The notes below the pieces were generated by a model that did not search any database, was not told the origin of the DNA, and saw only the letters and a list, made by a program, of their open reading frames with translations. Position numbers and translations under genes: made by a program. 64,000 nucleotides of DNA from Devosia epidermidihirudinis. GTDB lineage: Bacteria > Pseudomonadota > Alphaproteobacteria > Rhizobiales > Devosiaceae. The stretch covers positions 124,001 through 188,000 of the forward strand of contig NZ_LANJ01000016.1 in NCBI RefSeq assembly GCF_000971295.1. The letters are read 5' to 3'. This document shows positions 32,599 through 44,187 of this stretch, in pieces; position 1 is the first letter of the stretch, and every line of letters begins with the position of its first letter.

Positions 32599-33263
32599 CA
32601 GTTGAGCGGGGAGGCGCCGTTGCCGCCCCGCGCAATTTCGTATTCGGTCATGGCGATCAGCGTTTCAGCGCGCTGCTCGAGCGTTTCGGCTTCCAGCAGC
32701 ACCTGCTTTTCGGCGGCGCCATAGGGCCCCACCATGCAGCAGAAATTGACGAGATCGGCCGTGCCTGTGCGCTCGATTTCTTCCCAGTTGAGCTCGATCG
32801 AGGCGAACTCGGCATAGTCGCGCATCATTTTGACGAATCGCTCGCGATCCACCGCGTCTTCACCGAAGTCGCGGGTGAAATCATTGGTGAAGCCATCGGC
32901 CGCAATGACGCCCTGTCGATAGGGCGTCATCACCGTCAGCTCATGGGCGAGGCGGAACCGCGTCACCCCTTCGAGGATTATAAAATAACGCCCCTCGCCG
33001 CTTTCCTCAAAATGGGTCAGTCGACCAAGACAGCCGATGGACTGCAGCGGGCTGCGGCCCTTGGGGCTTTCTTCGCTGGTATCCTCGGGCTGGATCAGCC
33101 CGATCAACCGGTCTCCCCGCAGGGCTGCGTCCACCATTTCGATGTAGCGCGGCTCAAAAATATTGAGCGGGCGATGGGAAAACGGCAGCAGCAATGCCCC
33201 GGTGAGCGGGAACAGCGGAACGGATTTGGGCAGGTCGGCCGGCGAAGCGGGACGCTTGAGCAT
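32598..33263 (-). CDS. Lon N-terminal (LON substrate-binding) domain protein
   Basis: This 221-residue protein contains only the LON N domain (VPLFPLTGALLLPFSHRPLNIFEPRYIEMVDAAL in segments; IGCLGRLTHFEESGEGRYFIILEGVTRFRL in segments). It has no ATPase or protease domain. Stand-alone LON-N proteins are common in alphaproteobacteria and are thought to bind substrates, but their partners are unknown. The ATG at 33263 has GGGGAGG 4 nt upstream. It lies between CnoX and Trm112-like genes in a tight three-gene operon. Confidence 0.88.
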   Translation of the reverse strand: MLKRPASPADLPKSVPLFPLTGALLLPFSHRPLNIFEPRYIEMVDAALRGDRLIGLIQPEDTSEESPKGRSPLQSIGCLGRLTHFEESGEGRYFIILEGVTRFRLAHELTVMTPYRQGVIAADGFTNDFTRDFGEDAVDRERFVKMMRDYAEFASIELNWEEIERTGTADLVNFCCMVGPYGAAEKQVLLEAETLEQRAETLIAMTEYEIARGGNGASPLN

Positions 33264-33274
33264 AAAACCTCCCC

Positions 33275-34225
33275 TTAGGAGAACAGGGCGGCCGAAAGCA
33301 TGCGGCGGCCCTTGAGCGTCGCGGGCTCCTTGGGACCCCACGCCTCAAAGAATTCCAGCAGCTTCTTGCGCGCGCCATCTTCGTTCCAGGTGCGGTCGCG
33401 CTTGAAGATGGCGACGAGCGCTTCGGCAGCCTCGACGCGCTTTCCCTCGGCATTGAGCGCCAGGGCCAGATCGAATCGCGCCTGATGGTCATCGGGATTG
33501 GCCGCAACAGCTGATTCGAGTGCGGCGGTTTCCGACAGATCAGCCGCTTCGCTCAACAGGCGAATCGAATTGATCAGCGTCGTATAGGCCTCGCCCTTGC
33601 GCTCTTCTTCGGGGAGCAGGTCCAGTGTTGCCTGCGCCTGCGGTACTTCGCCAGCCGCCAGATAGACCCGCGCCAGCCCGATCAGCGAGGCGGCGTGATC
33701 TGGCTGATGCTGCAGCACCATGCCAAACACCTGTGCGGCCTGACCAAGGTCGCCCGCAGCCAGCGCTGCTTCGGCAGCAGCCACGGCCTCGGCGATCTGT
33801 GATTCGAGCGAGCCTTCTTCAGGCTGTGGCTCTGGCGCACCGGCAATCACCTTGTCGGCAAAGCGGCGCACTTCGCCCTCGGGCATGGCGCCCATAAAGC
33901 CATCCACAGGCCGACCGCCCGAAAAGGCGAACACGGCAGGAATCGACTGGATGCCGAGCTGGCCCGCAATCTGCGGGTTTTCGTCGATATTGATTTTGAT
34001 CAGGCGAATCTTGCCGGCCTTCTCCGCGATGACTTTTTCAAGCGTTGGCGTGAGCTGGCGGCAGGGTCCGCACCATGGCGCCCAGAAATCGACCAGAATC
34101 GGCGTGTCGAGAGAGGCATCGATCACATCAACCTTGAAGGCCTGATCGGTCGAATCCTTGACCAGAGCCCCGGCGGGCACGGTGGACTGGGGAGCGGCGG
34201 TAACGCCGTTGAACGGAGTGGACAT
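33275..34225 (-). CDS. cnoX: CnoX/YbbN-type thioredoxin with TPR repeats
   Basis: This 316-residue protein has an N-terminal thioredoxin domain with an active WCGPC motif (Cys52, Cys55) and a C-terminal TPR-like helical region (about residues 140-290). CnoX proteins hold unfolded clients and hand them to GroEL or DnaK. E. coli CnoX lost the active cysteines; this one keeps them, as reported for other alphaproteobacteria, so it may combine chaperone and oxidoreductase functions. It heads the operon with Lon-N and Trm112-like genes. Confidence 0.9.
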   Translation of the reverse strand: MSTPFNGVTAAPQSTVPAGALVKDSTDQAFKVDVIDASLDTPILVDFWAPWCGPCRQLTPTLEKVIAEKAGKIRLIKINIDENPQIAGQLGIQSIPAVFAFSGGRPVDGFMGAMPEGEVRRFADKVIAGAPEPQPEEGSLESQIAEAVAAAEAALAAGDLGQAAQVFGMVLQHQPDHAASLIGLARVYLAAGEVPQAQATLDLLPEEERKGEAYTTLINSIRLLSEAADLSETAALESAVAANPDDHQARFDLALALNAEGKRVEAAEALVAIFKRDRTWNEDGARKKLLEFFEAWGPKEPATLKGRRMLSAALFS

Positions 34226-34353
34226 GGCAAAAAGGCCTTTGCGCTAGGCGGTCTTAGGTGTGTTTGGGGTTTGAGTTGAGCCCGCAAACGATGGTGTGGC
34301 AAGTCCCTGCACCCCACGCTGACACGAAGATGTCACTTCGTTGAAATTGTGGG

Positions 34354-34382
34354 TTGCAATCGGAGTTTCGATTAGGCATATA
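34354..34382 (+). promoter_or_regulatory. Candidate promoter of tRNA-Gly
   Basis: TTGCAA (34354-34359), a 17-bp spacer and CATATA (34377-34382). The predicted start is about 35-40 bp before the tRNA. Confidence 0.5.
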
Positions 34383-34427
34383 GGCCCTCGTCGACGCGGT
34401 GCCAAGGCAACGGGCTGACAACGGAGC

Positions 34428-34502
34428 GCGGGTGTAGCTCAGGGGTAGAGCATAACCTTGCCAAGGTTAGGGTCGTGGGTTCGAATCCCATCGCCCGCTC
34501 CA
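34428..34502 (+). tRNA. tRNA-Gly (anticodon GCC)
   Basis: The 75-nt gene includes CCA. The acceptor GCGGGTG pairs with CGCCCGC (one G-T pair), the anticodon stem TAACC/GGTTA carries GCC at 34460-34462, and GGTTCGAATCC forms the T arm. It reads GGC and GGT codons. A hairpin AAGGGTCAGAC/GTCTGGCCCTT follows at about 34535-34560. Confidence 0.95.
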
Positions 34503-34609
34503 ATCTTCCTTCCCGCGAAGGAAGACACGATCCAAGGGTCAGACGCAAGTCTGGCCCTTCGTCGTTTCTGGGGCCGCAATCTGAACTGTGGCCACAAATT
34601 CCTCTAATC

Positions 34610-34708
34610 GAATCAATGATGTGGCCGAATCACCACGCGGTGATTCGATTTGACCAATCGCGCTGCATTAGTGATTCGGTGACCACATTCGCCGCGAGAA
34701 TCAGATTC
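34610..34708. promoter_or_regulatory. GANTC (CcrM-site) cluster with four CGAATCA heptamers
   Basis: Six GANTC sites occur in 98 bp (34611, 34627, 34642, 34673, 34698, 34704). Four are in CGAATCA: two direct (34610-34616, 34626-34632) and two inverted (34641-34647, 34672-34678). The middle pair forms CGAATCACC-ACGC-GGTGATTCG, a perfect palindrome. GANTC is the target of the cell-cycle methyltransferase CcrM. The cluster lies in the 290-bp gap between tRNA-Gly and the FemAB-like gene. Confidence 0.6.
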
Positions 34709-34792
34709 AGGAACCGGCTCCCTGCAATGGAACGATTTGTTAGTCGGGCTGGCAGAGTTTAGCCGTGTGCGCTGAGTGCCAGGACAGAACAG

Positions 34793-35905
34793 ATGTCGAC
34801 TGCATTGCCGGAGCTTTCCACCCCCACGCGACGCTCTGCGCTGCAGCTGCGCCATGTGGCGCCACAGGACTGGGATGGCTATCTCGCCCGGATGGATTTC
34901 GTCTGTCAGGAGCAGCTCTATGCCTATGCACGCCTGCGTTATAGCAGTCTGACCGCCGAGCCGGTGGTGTTTGAGCGCGATGGTGAAGTTGTCGGCGGCT
35001 CACTGGTGCTGGTGCGGCGGCTGCCGCTCAATCTGGGTGGCATCGCCGTGACCAAATGGGGCCCGGTGCTGGCCGATGAAACCGCGCCGGATGCGGCTTT
35101 GGTTTACCGGCAGATGGTGGAGGCGCTGAAAGCCGAGTTTGCCGAACGCAGGAACATGCTGCTCTCGGTGATGGCGCGCCCTGCGGTCAATCAGGACGAG
35201 TTTGACCAGTTACTGGCGCTTGGCTTTCGGCCCGGTGCGCAATTGCGTGCGCCGGAGCGCTATTTTGTCGATGTGCGCCACGACGATGCAGGCTTGCGGG
35301 CTGGCTTTGCCCAGAAATGGCGCAACCGGCTGAACAAGGCTGAGGCCTCAGGCCTGGTGTTCGAGCGGGCCACGGCCGAGCAGGAGCCGGAATTTGCCGC
35401 ACTATTCCGCACCATGCTGGAGCGCAAGCAATATGTGGATCACTCCGCCTATGAGACGATCCCCGCGCTGCTGAACCACCCGATACCCGCCCTGCGCTAT
35501 GAGCTGTTTTTTGCCCGGCACGAGGGCAAGGCGGTGGCTGGGGCCGTCGTTGTCAAAGCGGGCCGCACGGCGACCTATCTATATGGCGCGAGCGACGATG
35601 CCGCGCTGCCGCTGAGCGCGGGGCACTTCATGCAGTACAATATCATCCGCTGGCTGCGCGATAACACGCGGACCAAATGGTACAATCTGGGCGGTCATGA
35701 CGACAATGAGGGGCTGCGGACGTTCAAGACCGGGTTGGTCGGCAAGACCGGCGCCGTAATGGCGTTTGCCCCGAGCGCGCAAATTGCCACCCATATCGTG
35801 CCGCGGGTGCTGGGGCAGGCAGCGCTAATGGCGCGGCAGACCGTGATCAATGCCAAGCGAGGGCTGGAGGGCTGGCGCAGCAGGCCCAAAAAGGCCGCGC
35901 GCTAG
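34793..35905 (+). CDS. FemAB/BioF2-like GNAT acyltransferase
   Basis: This 370-residue protein has a tandem-GNAT FemAB layout: an N-terminal half with FVCQEQLYAYARLRYSSL and LRRLPLNLGGIAVTKWGPV-like strand pattern, then QKWRNRLNKAEASGLVFE and the hallmark NLGGHDDNEGLRTFKTGLVG (the GG-DDN-GL-FK pattern). FemAB proteins add amino acids from tRNA to peptidoglycan precursors; Gram-negative members often act in cell-envelope or lipid modification. The GANTC cluster upstream suggests cell-cycle control. Convergent stop codons with the next gene share CTAG. Confidence 0.83.
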   Translation: MSTALPELSTPTRRSALQLRHVAPQDWDGYLARMDFVCQEQLYAYARLRYSSLTAEPVVFERDGEVVGGSLVLVRRLPLNLGGIAVTKWGPVLADETAPDAALVYRQMVEALKAEFAERRNMLLSVMARPAVNQDEFDQLLALGFRPGAQLRAPERYFVDVRHDDAGLRAGFAQKWRNRLNKAEASGLVFERATAEQEPEFAALFRTMLERKQYVDHSAYETIPALLNHPIPALRYELFFARHEGKAVAGAVVVKAGRTATYLYGASDDAALPLSAGHFMQYNIIRWLRDNTRTKWYNLGGHDDNEGLRTFKTGLVGKTGAVMAFAPSAQIATHIVPRVLGQAALMARQTVINAKRGLEGWRSRPKKAAR

Positions 35906-37005
35906 CCAAGATAATCCAGCAATTCGCGTGCGGCGGCTGCGCCGGCGCGATTGGCCCCGATGGTGGAGGCCGAAGGGCCATAGCCGACCAGATGAATGCG
36001 CGGATCGCGCGCCACCTGCGTTGCCAGCCGTCCCGTCATGGTGATGCCGCCAGAGGGCTCGCGCAATTGCAGCGGCGCCAGATGATCGAGCGCGCTGCGA
36101 AAGCCGGTGCACCACAGGATCACGTCGACATCGAGCTCGCGCCCATCATCCCATTTGACGCCCGTGGGCGTGATGGCATCGAACATCGGCTGGCGCTCGA
36201 GCACGCCGCGCTGGCGCATCGCTTCGATGGCTGGGGTCATGGGCAGGCCGGTGACCGACACGACCGAGCCGGGCGGCAGGCCCTGTCGCACGCGGGCCTC
36301 GACCAGTGCCACCGCATTGTGCCCGGCATCGGCATCAAACGGCCCCTCGCGAAAGCGCGGCGGCGTGCGGGTGACCCATGAGGTGCGGGTCACCCTGGAG
36401 ATTTCATCGAGCAGCTGGATCGCCGAAATCCCGCCGCCGACCACCAGGACATGCTTGCCGGAAAAGGCGTCGGCAGTTGTGTAGTCGCGGGTATGCAGCT
36501 GCTGGCCAGTAAAGCTCGCCGCGCCGGGATAGTCGGGAATGAACGGCTTTTCCCAGGTGCCGGTGGCGTTGATGAGCCCGCGCGCGGAAAACAGGCCTCG
36601 ATCGCTTTCTATACGCAGCCGATTGCCCCGGTCGCAGACCACATTGACCGTGGCGGGACGCAGGACCCGGAGATCAAAGTGCTCCTCATAGGCGGCGAAG
36701 TAATGCGGCACGGCCACGGCGGCCTGCACGCTGTCATCTCCACCCGCCGTATCGGCAAAGCTCATCCCGGGCAGATCATGCACGCGATTGACGGTGGAGA
36801 GGGTGAGCGACGGCCAGCGATATTGCCAGGCGCCGCCCGGCTTGGGCGCCTGATCGAGCACCAGAAAATCCTTGCCCGCGACCAGCCCCTGCTTGGCCAG
36901 ATGATAGGCCGAAGACAGGCCTGCTTGACCGGCGCCGATGACGACAATGTCGAGCTTGAGCGCGACGCGAATGTTAGGATCGGTTTCCGGCACGCTCGCC
37001 CCCAT
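35902..37005 (-). CDS. Flavin-dependent NAD(P)H oxidoreductase (TrkA/CzcO-like)
   Basis: This 367-residue protein has an FAD-binding motif VVIGAGQAGLSSAYHLA (residues 21-37), a substrate-pocket PGGAWQYRWPSL and an NADPH-binding motif VLVVGGGISAIQLLDEI (near 180). ILWCTGFRSAL and the final LVGYGPSASTIGANRAG close the FAD site. It resembles single-component flavin monooxygenases and CzcO-type proteins. The substrate is unknown. Confidence 0.85.
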   Translation of the reverse strand: MGASVPETDPNIRVALKLDIVVIGAGQAGLSSAYHLAKQGLVAGKDFLVLDQAPKPGGAWQYRWPSLTLSTVNRVHDLPGMSFADTAGGDDSVQAAVAVPHYFAAYEEHFDLRVLRPATVNVVCDRGNRLRIESDRGLFSARGLINATGTWEKPFIPDYPGAASFTGQQLHTRDYTTADAFSGKHVLVVGGGISAIQLLDEISRVTRTSWVTRTPPRFREGPFDADAGHNAVALVEARVRQGLPPGSVVSVTGLPMTPAIEAMRQRGVLERQPMFDAITPTGVKWDDGRELDVDVILWCTGFRSALDHLAPLQLREPSGGITMTGRLATQVARDPRIHLVGYGPSASTIGANRAGAAAARELLDYLG

Positions 37006-37090
37006 CTCGAATGCACAAACATGTAGGCAGGGCCCGTCAGCGAGGCAACCTCCGGCGGTTCTGCGGGTTATGCAGGCACAGGAGCATAAA

Positions 37091-37357
37091 ATGGCCCACG
37101 TGACTTACGATGTCGTCGAACACGATGGCGGCTACGCCTATAAGGTCGGGGACGTGTTCTCCGAGACCTTCCCCACCCACAAGGCAGCGCTCGACGCCGC
37201 CATCTCCGCCGCCAACCGCCAACAGGTGGCCGGCAAGAGCGAGGCGATCCAGTATCAGGATGGCCAGGGCAAATGGCATGAAGAACAGTCCGACGGCGGC
37301 GACCGCCCCGAGACCGAAGTCGAGGACGACCTGATCGAGCCGCCGCTAAAGCGGTAG
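37091..37357 (+). CDS. DUF2188 domain protein
   Basis: This 88-residue protein has the DUF2188 pattern: a beta hairpin (YDVVEHDGGYAYKVGDVFSETFPTHKAALDAA in segments), then a short AIQYQDGQGKWHEE strand and an acidic tail. These small proteins are common and of unknown function. GGAG lies 6 nt upstream of the ATG. It diverges from the flavoprotein gene and is followed by two repeat elements. Confidence 0.83.
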   Translation: MAHVTYDVVEHDGGYAYKVGDVFSETFPTHKAALDAAISAANRQQVAGKSEAIQYQDGQGKWHEEQSDGGDRPETEVEDDLIEPPLKR

Positions 37358-37385
37358 GATTTGGGCGAGTAGCCCCCCACCCTTG

Positions 37386-37420
37386 ATCCCTCCCGCAAGG
37401 GGGAGGGTGTCGACCGATGG
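37386..37420. repeat. GGGGAGGG inverted repeat, copy 5
   Basis: GATCCCTCCC-GCAA-GGGGGAGGG, then TGTCGACCGATGG. The downstream CGACCGATGG resembles the flank of copy 3 (GTCGACTGATGG). Confidence 0.75.
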
Positions 37421-37438
37421 GTTGTGCATCACCCACCG

Positions 37439-37517
37439 CGTCATTCCCGCGAAAGCGGGAATCCCCTTTGGTATTGCGAGCTTTAGATGGGAGATTCCCG
37501 CTTTCGCGGGAATGACG
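37439..37517. repeat. 25-bp perfect inverted-repeat element
   Basis: The arms 37439-37463 and 37493-37517 are perfect complements (CGTCATTCCCGCGAAAGCGG... type), separated by 29 bp. Each arm is itself a TTCCCGC-GAAA-GCGGGAA hairpin. It ends 12 bp before the UvrA-like stop and could end transcription from both sides. This motif type is widespread in alphaproteobacterial genomes. Confidence 0.8.
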
Positions 37518-37529
37518 AGGTGTATGTGC

Positions 37530-39785
<2,256 letters not shown>

Positions 39786-39893
39786 CAATTTGTCCTGTGT
39801 CACGCCGTGTCGGGCACACTGAAGCGCCGCTGCTGACACGACGCGTCAGCAAGCGGCATTTCGACGTCTGTTCAGGACTATCTGTGCCGCAGG

Positions 39894-41291
39894 TCAGGCC
39901 GCTTGCGCAACCTTGAGGCGGCCGACCAGCGAATTGGTCGAGGTGCCGATGATCTCGACCTGATGGATCGCGCCGATGAGGTCGGTTGAGCCATCCAGAT
40001 GCACGGCCTGAAGGTAAGGCGAGCGACCGCCGACCTGTCCCGCCATTCGGCCTGGACGTTCGATCAACACGGGCAGGGTCTTGCCGACGCAGGATGCGTG
40101 GAAGGCGGTGGTCTGGGTGTTGACCAATTCCTGCAAGCGCCACAGGCGTTCGTTCTTGACCTCTTCGGCCACCTGGTCTCCCAGGTTCGCGCCGGGCGTA
40201 CCCGGACGGGTCGAATATTTGAACGAATAGGCCGAGGCATAACCGACATCGGCGATAATCCTAAGCGTGTCCTCGAAATCCTGATCGGTCTCGCCGGGGA
40301 AGCCGACGATGAAATCGCCCGACAGCGCCATATCAGGGCGCGCCTTTTTGATGCGCTCGATGATGGACATGTATTCGGCGGCGGTGTGGCGACGGTTCAT
40401 CGCCTTCAGAATGCTGTCCGACCCCGACTGCACCGGCAGGTGCAGATAGGGCATCAGGATATCGAGGTCGCGGTGGGCTTCCATCAGCGCATCATCCATG
40501 TCGCGGGGATGGCTGGTGGTGTAGCGCAGGCGCTCAAGGCCGGGGATGTCAGCGAGCAGATAGGCCAGCTCGCCCAGCGTGACGCTGCGACCGGACCCGT
40601 CGAGCCCGTGATAAGCGTTGACGTTCTGGCCGAGCAGGGTGATTTCCTTGACACCGGCATCCACCAGCCCGCGCGCTTCGGCAATGACCTGGCTGACCGG
40701 GCGGCTCACTTCAGCGCCACGGGTATAAGGCACCACGCAGAAGCTGCAGAACTTGTCGCAGCCTTCCTGAACGGTCAGGAAAGCGGTGAGCCCGCGCTTG
40801 ATGGTGACTTCTTTTTTGGCCGCCGGCAGGTGTTCGAACTTGTCTTCCTCGGGGAAGTCAGTGTCGATAATGGCCTGCTTCATCGTGGGGTGGACATGGC
40901 GCTGCGCTTCGGCGCGCGCCAGCATGTCGGGCAGCTTGTGATAGGCCTGCGGGCCGAACACCATATCGACGACGGGCGCGCGGCGGGCGATTTCCTCGCC
41001 TTCGGCCTGCGCGACGCAACCGGCCACGCCAATCATCACATCGCCACCAGCGGCGCGGCGCTCGGTCTGCAATTCCTTGAGGCGCCCCAGTTCGGAGAAC
41101 ACCTTCTCGGAGGCCTTTTCGCGGATATGGCAGGTGTTGAGCAGCACGAGGTCGGCATGGTTGATGTCGAGCGTCGTCTCATAGCCGTGCGGCACCAGCG
41201 CATCGCTCATGCGGTCACTGTCATAGACGTTCATCTGACAGCCATAGGTCTTGATGAAAAGCTTTTTGGTATTGGTGCGCATCTCGGTCAT
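39894..41291 (-). CDS. miaB: tRNA-2-methylthio-N6-dimethylallyladenosine synthase
   Basis: This 465-residue radical-SAM methylthiotransferase modifies i6A37 of tRNAs reading UNN codons. The N-terminal UPF0004 domain has cysteines in [15 protein letters not shown] and AGCVAQ; the radical-SAM motif is CDKFCSFC; a TRAM domain ends the protein. In many Rhizobiales miaB sits after plsC in the tsaB-rimI-fur/mur-plsC run, but here that run (59.5-61.9 kb) lacks it. No partner gene adjoins it closely. Confidence 0.95.
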   Translation of the reverse strand: MTEMRTNTKKLFIKTYGCQMNVYDSDRMSDALVPHGYETTLDINHADLVLLNTCHIREKASEKVFSELGRLKELQTERRAAGGDVMIGVAGCVAQAEGEEIARRAPVVDMVFGPQAYHKLPDMLARAEAQRHVHPTMKQAIIDTDFPEEDKFEHLPAAKKEVTIKRGLTAFLTVQEGCDKFCSFCVVPYTRGAEVSRPVSQVIAEARGLVDAGVKEITLLGQNVNAYHGLDGSGRSVTLGELAYLLADIPGLERLRYTTSHPRDMDDALMEAHRDLDILMPYLHLPVQSGSDSILKAMNRRHTAAEYMSIIERIKKARPDMALSGDFIVGFPGETDQDFEDTLRIIADVGYASAYSFKYSTRPGTPGANLGDQVAEEVKNERLWRLQELVNTQTTAFHASCVGKTLPVLIERPGRMAGQVGGRSPYLQAVHLDGSTDLIGAIHQVEIIGTSTNSLVGRLKVAQAA

Positions 41292-41390
41292 GGCCGCTCT
41301 TTACCAGAGAGCGCGGCAAGACTCAAAGCCGATGCTGTGCAACCTCGACATGGCTGGCGGGTTGTTCTCCTACACAACAGGAGATCACTC

Positions 41391-41588
41391 ATGGCACAGA
41401 CCCAGCCGACTAAAAACGACAAGGCCGCCGCGATGAAGGGTGGCAAGAAGCCAGGGCCCAAGGACGCTCCCGTGCAGGTCCGTGGCGCTGGCAAGGATGC
41501 CATGGCCGACAAGCCCAAGGATTGGGACAAGCAGGACGATGCGCTGGACGAGAGTTTTCCAGCCAGCGATTCCAGCGCGAAATACTAA
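41391..41588 (+). CDS. Small hydrophilic protein with ESFPASD motif
   Basis: This 65-residue, highly charged protein ends in DKQDDALDESFPASDSSAKY. The ESFPASD motif is recurrent in short uncharacterised alphaproteobacterial proteins. A good ribosome binding site (AGGAG, 7 nt before the ATG) supports translation. It is predicted to be disordered, with no TM segment or signal. Function unknown. Confidence 0.7.
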   Translation: MAQTQPTKNDKAAAMKGGKKPGPKDAPVQVRGAGKDAMADKPKDWDKQDDALDESFPASDSSAKY

Positions 41589-41706
41589 GGGTTTTCCGTC
41601 CGTTATGCCGATTGCCCGATATCCCGACTTGCTCGATTACGCGCACACCGATTACTGTTGCGCGTAACCGGTGAAATAGGCCGCCGGTTTTCGTTGGTGG
41701 CGGGGC

Positions 41707-43401
41707 ATGACGAAAACGGAAACCGAGGCGGCTGGCAAACCGCGTACGCGCTCGATTGTTCAATATCTTGTGGTCATTGCGTTATTGACGCTGCTGCCCA
41801 GCTTCGTCTTTGCGGGCGTGTTGCTGCAACGCAATCATGCCGCGCAGGAAGCGGTGCTCGAAACGCTGGTTCTGGCCACCTCCCGCTCGCTGGTGCAGGC
41901 GGTCGAGCGCGAGATCAGTGCCAATGAAACCACGCTGCGCGTGCTGGCGACGAGCCCGTCCTTTTATGAAGGTGACTTCAAGGGCTTTTATGACCGTACC
42001 GTGATGGCGCTGGCGGGCACGGGAGCCAACCTTTTCGTCATCGACCCTGATTTCACCACGCTGCTCAGCACCCGCTCGCCGTTCGGGCCTTCGGGTTCCA
42101 AGACAGCTGATCCGGAGTCAGCGGAAAAGGCCTTTAGCACGGGTCAGACGGTTGTCACCGATCTGGTGTTTGGTGCTGTCTCCAAGGAGTGGGTCTACAA
42201 CATCCTGATGCCGATCGATCTTGGGCCGTTTGGCAAGAAGATCGTGGCGCTCAATCAGCGCGCCGACAATTTCTCCAATACCCTTTTGGCCAATAAATTC
42301 CCCGATGGATGGTCCACGGCGCTGGTCGATAACGACGATCTGATTATCGCGGCGAGCGGCGACGTCGGGCAGACCGGCGAATTGTTCGAGCCGTTCGACG
42401 TCAGCGAACTGCCCCTGACCACCGGCTGGCAGCGGATCGATACGCCCGCAGGCGGGATGCGCGTCGTGGTGCAGCGTTCGGCGCTGACCGGCTGGCGCAT
42501 GGTGACCTGGGCGCCTGAGGGCGTGATTGCCCGGCCCTTGCTGGAAGCGGTGATCTCACTGGTGGTGGGCGGTGTGCTGCTGGGTGCGCTGGTGAGCGTC
42601 GGCCTGCTCTGGGTCAGCCGTACCATTGGCAGCTCGGTGCGGGGGCTGGCGCGGGATGCGCGCGCTCTGGGACGCGGCGAGCAGGTCGTGGCGCGCGCCT
42701 ATCCGGTGGCCGAAATCGCCGAAGTCAACGAGGCGCTTGCGGTTGCCTCCCGCCAGCGTTTGGCGGCGGAGCGCGAAGTGCATTTCCTGATGCGCGAAGT
42801 GGCGCATCGCTCGAAAAACCAGATGACGGTCATCTCGGCCATGGCCAAACAGACCGCACGCGGCGCTGATGATGTGGCCAGCTATGTGCAGGGCTTTGAA
42901 AAGCGCATCATGGGCCTTGCCCGCTCGACCGATCTGCTGCTGGCCCATGGCCGTGCCGGCGTGCTGCTGCGCGAGCTGGTGGAGCATCAGCTCGAGCCGT
43001 TCTGCCCGGAGGATCCGGCCCGCAAGTCCATTTCCGGCCCGGTACAGCGCCTCAATACGCAATCCGCGCAGACGCTGGGCATGGCGCTGCATGAGCTGTC
43101 GACCAATGCGGTGAAGTATGGTGCCTTCGGTGGCGACAAGGGGCGTCTCGTGGTTGACTGGACCATTGCTGACGACAAGCTGAACCTGGTCTGGCGCGAA
43201 ACTGGCGCTCTGGTCCCTCCCACCGGGGATCGTGTCGGGTTTGGCACCACCGTGCTCAAATCCATGGTCGGCCGCTCGCTGCGGGCCGAGGTTGAGCGCA
43301 TCTGCCACGACGATGGCATTGAATGGCGCTTTTCCATCCCGCTGACCTCAATCGATCCTGATCTGGCGCCGCCACCGGTCGAACCCGAGGATTCTGAATA
43401 A
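41707..43401 (+). CDS. HWE-family sensor histidine kinase
   Basis: This 564-residue membrane kinase has TM1 near residues 19-40, a periplasmic sensor of about 230 residues, TM2 near 278-300 and a HAMP-like linker. The HWE phosphoacceptor is His367 in EVAHRSKNQMTVISAMAKQT. The ATPase part has ALHELSTNAVKYGAF (N box) and the WRETGAL and GFGTTVL motifs of the family. HWE kinases in Hyphomicrobiales often feed the general stress response, but no response regulator adjoins it, so the pathway is open. Confidence 0.92.
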   Translation: MTKTETEAAGKPRTRSIVQYLVVIALLTLLPSFVFAGVLLQRNHAAQEAVLETLVLATSRSLVQAVEREISANETTLRVLATSPSFYEGDFKGFYDRTVMALAGTGANLFVIDPDFTTLLSTRSPFGPSGSKTADPESAEKAFSTGQTVVTDLVFGAVSKEWVYNILMPIDLGPFGKKIVALNQRADNFSNTLLANKFPDGWSTALVDNDDLIIAASGDVGQTGELFEPFDVSELPLTTGWQRIDTPAGGMRVVVQRSALTGWRMVTWAPEGVIARPLLEAVISLVVGGVLLGALVSVGLLWVSRTIGSSVRGLARDARALGRGEQVVARAYPVAEIAEVNEALAVASRQRLAAEREVHFLMREVAHRSKNQMTVISAMAKQTARGADDVASYVQGFEKRIMGLARSTDLLLAHGRAGVLLRELVEHQLEPFCPEDPARKSISGPVQRLNTQSAQTLGMALHELSTNAVKYGAFGGDKGRLVVDWTIADDKLNLVWRETGALVPPTGDRVGFGTTVLKSMVGRSLRAEVERICHDDGIEWRFSIPLTSIDPDLAPPPVEPEDSE

Positions 43402-43533
43402 GTCTGGCATTCCGGGCTTATTTGCACTATAGAGCCCGCAGTTCTGGCCTTTAGGGCCTGAGCTTTCGCGGCCCCTCCTGGACGACATCCCGGCCGGGGC
43501 GACCCAATCCTCTTTATGAAAAGGATCTATCCG

Positions 43534-43803
43534 ATGTCGATCACTGCAGAACGCAAGACCGAACTCATCCAGGAATATGCGATCAAGCCAAACGACACTG
43601 GTTCGCCAGAGGTCCAGGTTGCGATCCTGTCCGAGCGTATTGCGAACCTGACCGAGCACTTCAAGGGTCACGGCAAGGATAACCATTCCCGCCGCGGTCT
43701 GCTCAAGCTGGTTTCGACCCGCCGCAGCCTTCTCGACTACGTCAAGAAGGTCGACGAGGCCCGTTACAAGACCTTGATCGAAAAGCTCGGCCTGCGTCGC
43801 TAA
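43534..43803 (+). CDS. rpsO: 30S ribosomal protein S15
   Basis: This 89-residue primary 16S rRNA-binding protein matches S15 throughout ([55 protein letters not shown] in segments). AAAGGAT precedes the ATG. The pnp gene follows in the usual order, but truB and rbfA do not precede it. A 132-bp leader contains several GC-rich hairpins that could be the autoregulatory site. Confidence 0.97.
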   Translation: MSITAERKTELIQEYAIKPNDTGSPEVQVAILSERIANLTEHFKGHGKDNHSRRGLLKLVSTRRSLLDYVKKVDEARYKTLIEKLGLRR

Positions 43804-44187
43804 GCGACACGGGACTGAAAGATTGCGGGTGCGGGCGTTTGTCCGCATCCGCCTTCGTCCAGACGTTCGGGCGCATCAGCGCTGAGCTTGGACGATAAAG
43901 CGTAGACCGGCGATAAGCCGGAGCATGGCAGGATTATTGGCCGCTCCCTTAGCCTCACGCTCGCAAAATCAGCTCTTGGTTTTGAACACGTGAGGCCCCC
44001 GGATTTTTCCAGGAGCTGCTTATTGTCTTGTCCATGTTTCGTGTCTTCGCCCGACGTGAACAGTGCCTGATTTTGAGCCCGGAGCGCACATGGGGTGCGT
44101 CGACGGGTGCGGGCACACTGGTTGAGTTCGTGGAGAGAGCTACGCCCTCCGCGTTCCCGCTCAGTCGGCAGAATGGAAAGACGACAC
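43804..44187. other. rpsO-pnp intergenic region
   Basis: This 384-bp spacer holds a 10-bp stem-loop (43825-43834/43843-43852, GCGGGTGCGG), which is a likely rpsO terminator or RNase III/PNPase processing site. A second CCGGCGATAAGCCGG hairpin lies near 43907-43921. The rest probably contains the pnp promoter and leader; PNPase autoregulates through its leader in E. coli. I see no short gene. Confidence 0.5.

Noticed and set aside
31951..34502. tRNA-flanked region as a genomic island or integration site
   Set aside because: No integrase, no duplicated tRNA 3' end and no composition change between tRNA-Leu and tRNA-Gly; the genes are housekeeping type.
35902..35905. Shared CTAG in the convergent FemAB-like and flavoprotein stop codons
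   Set aside because: Real but trivial; overlapping convergent TAG codons are expected now and then.
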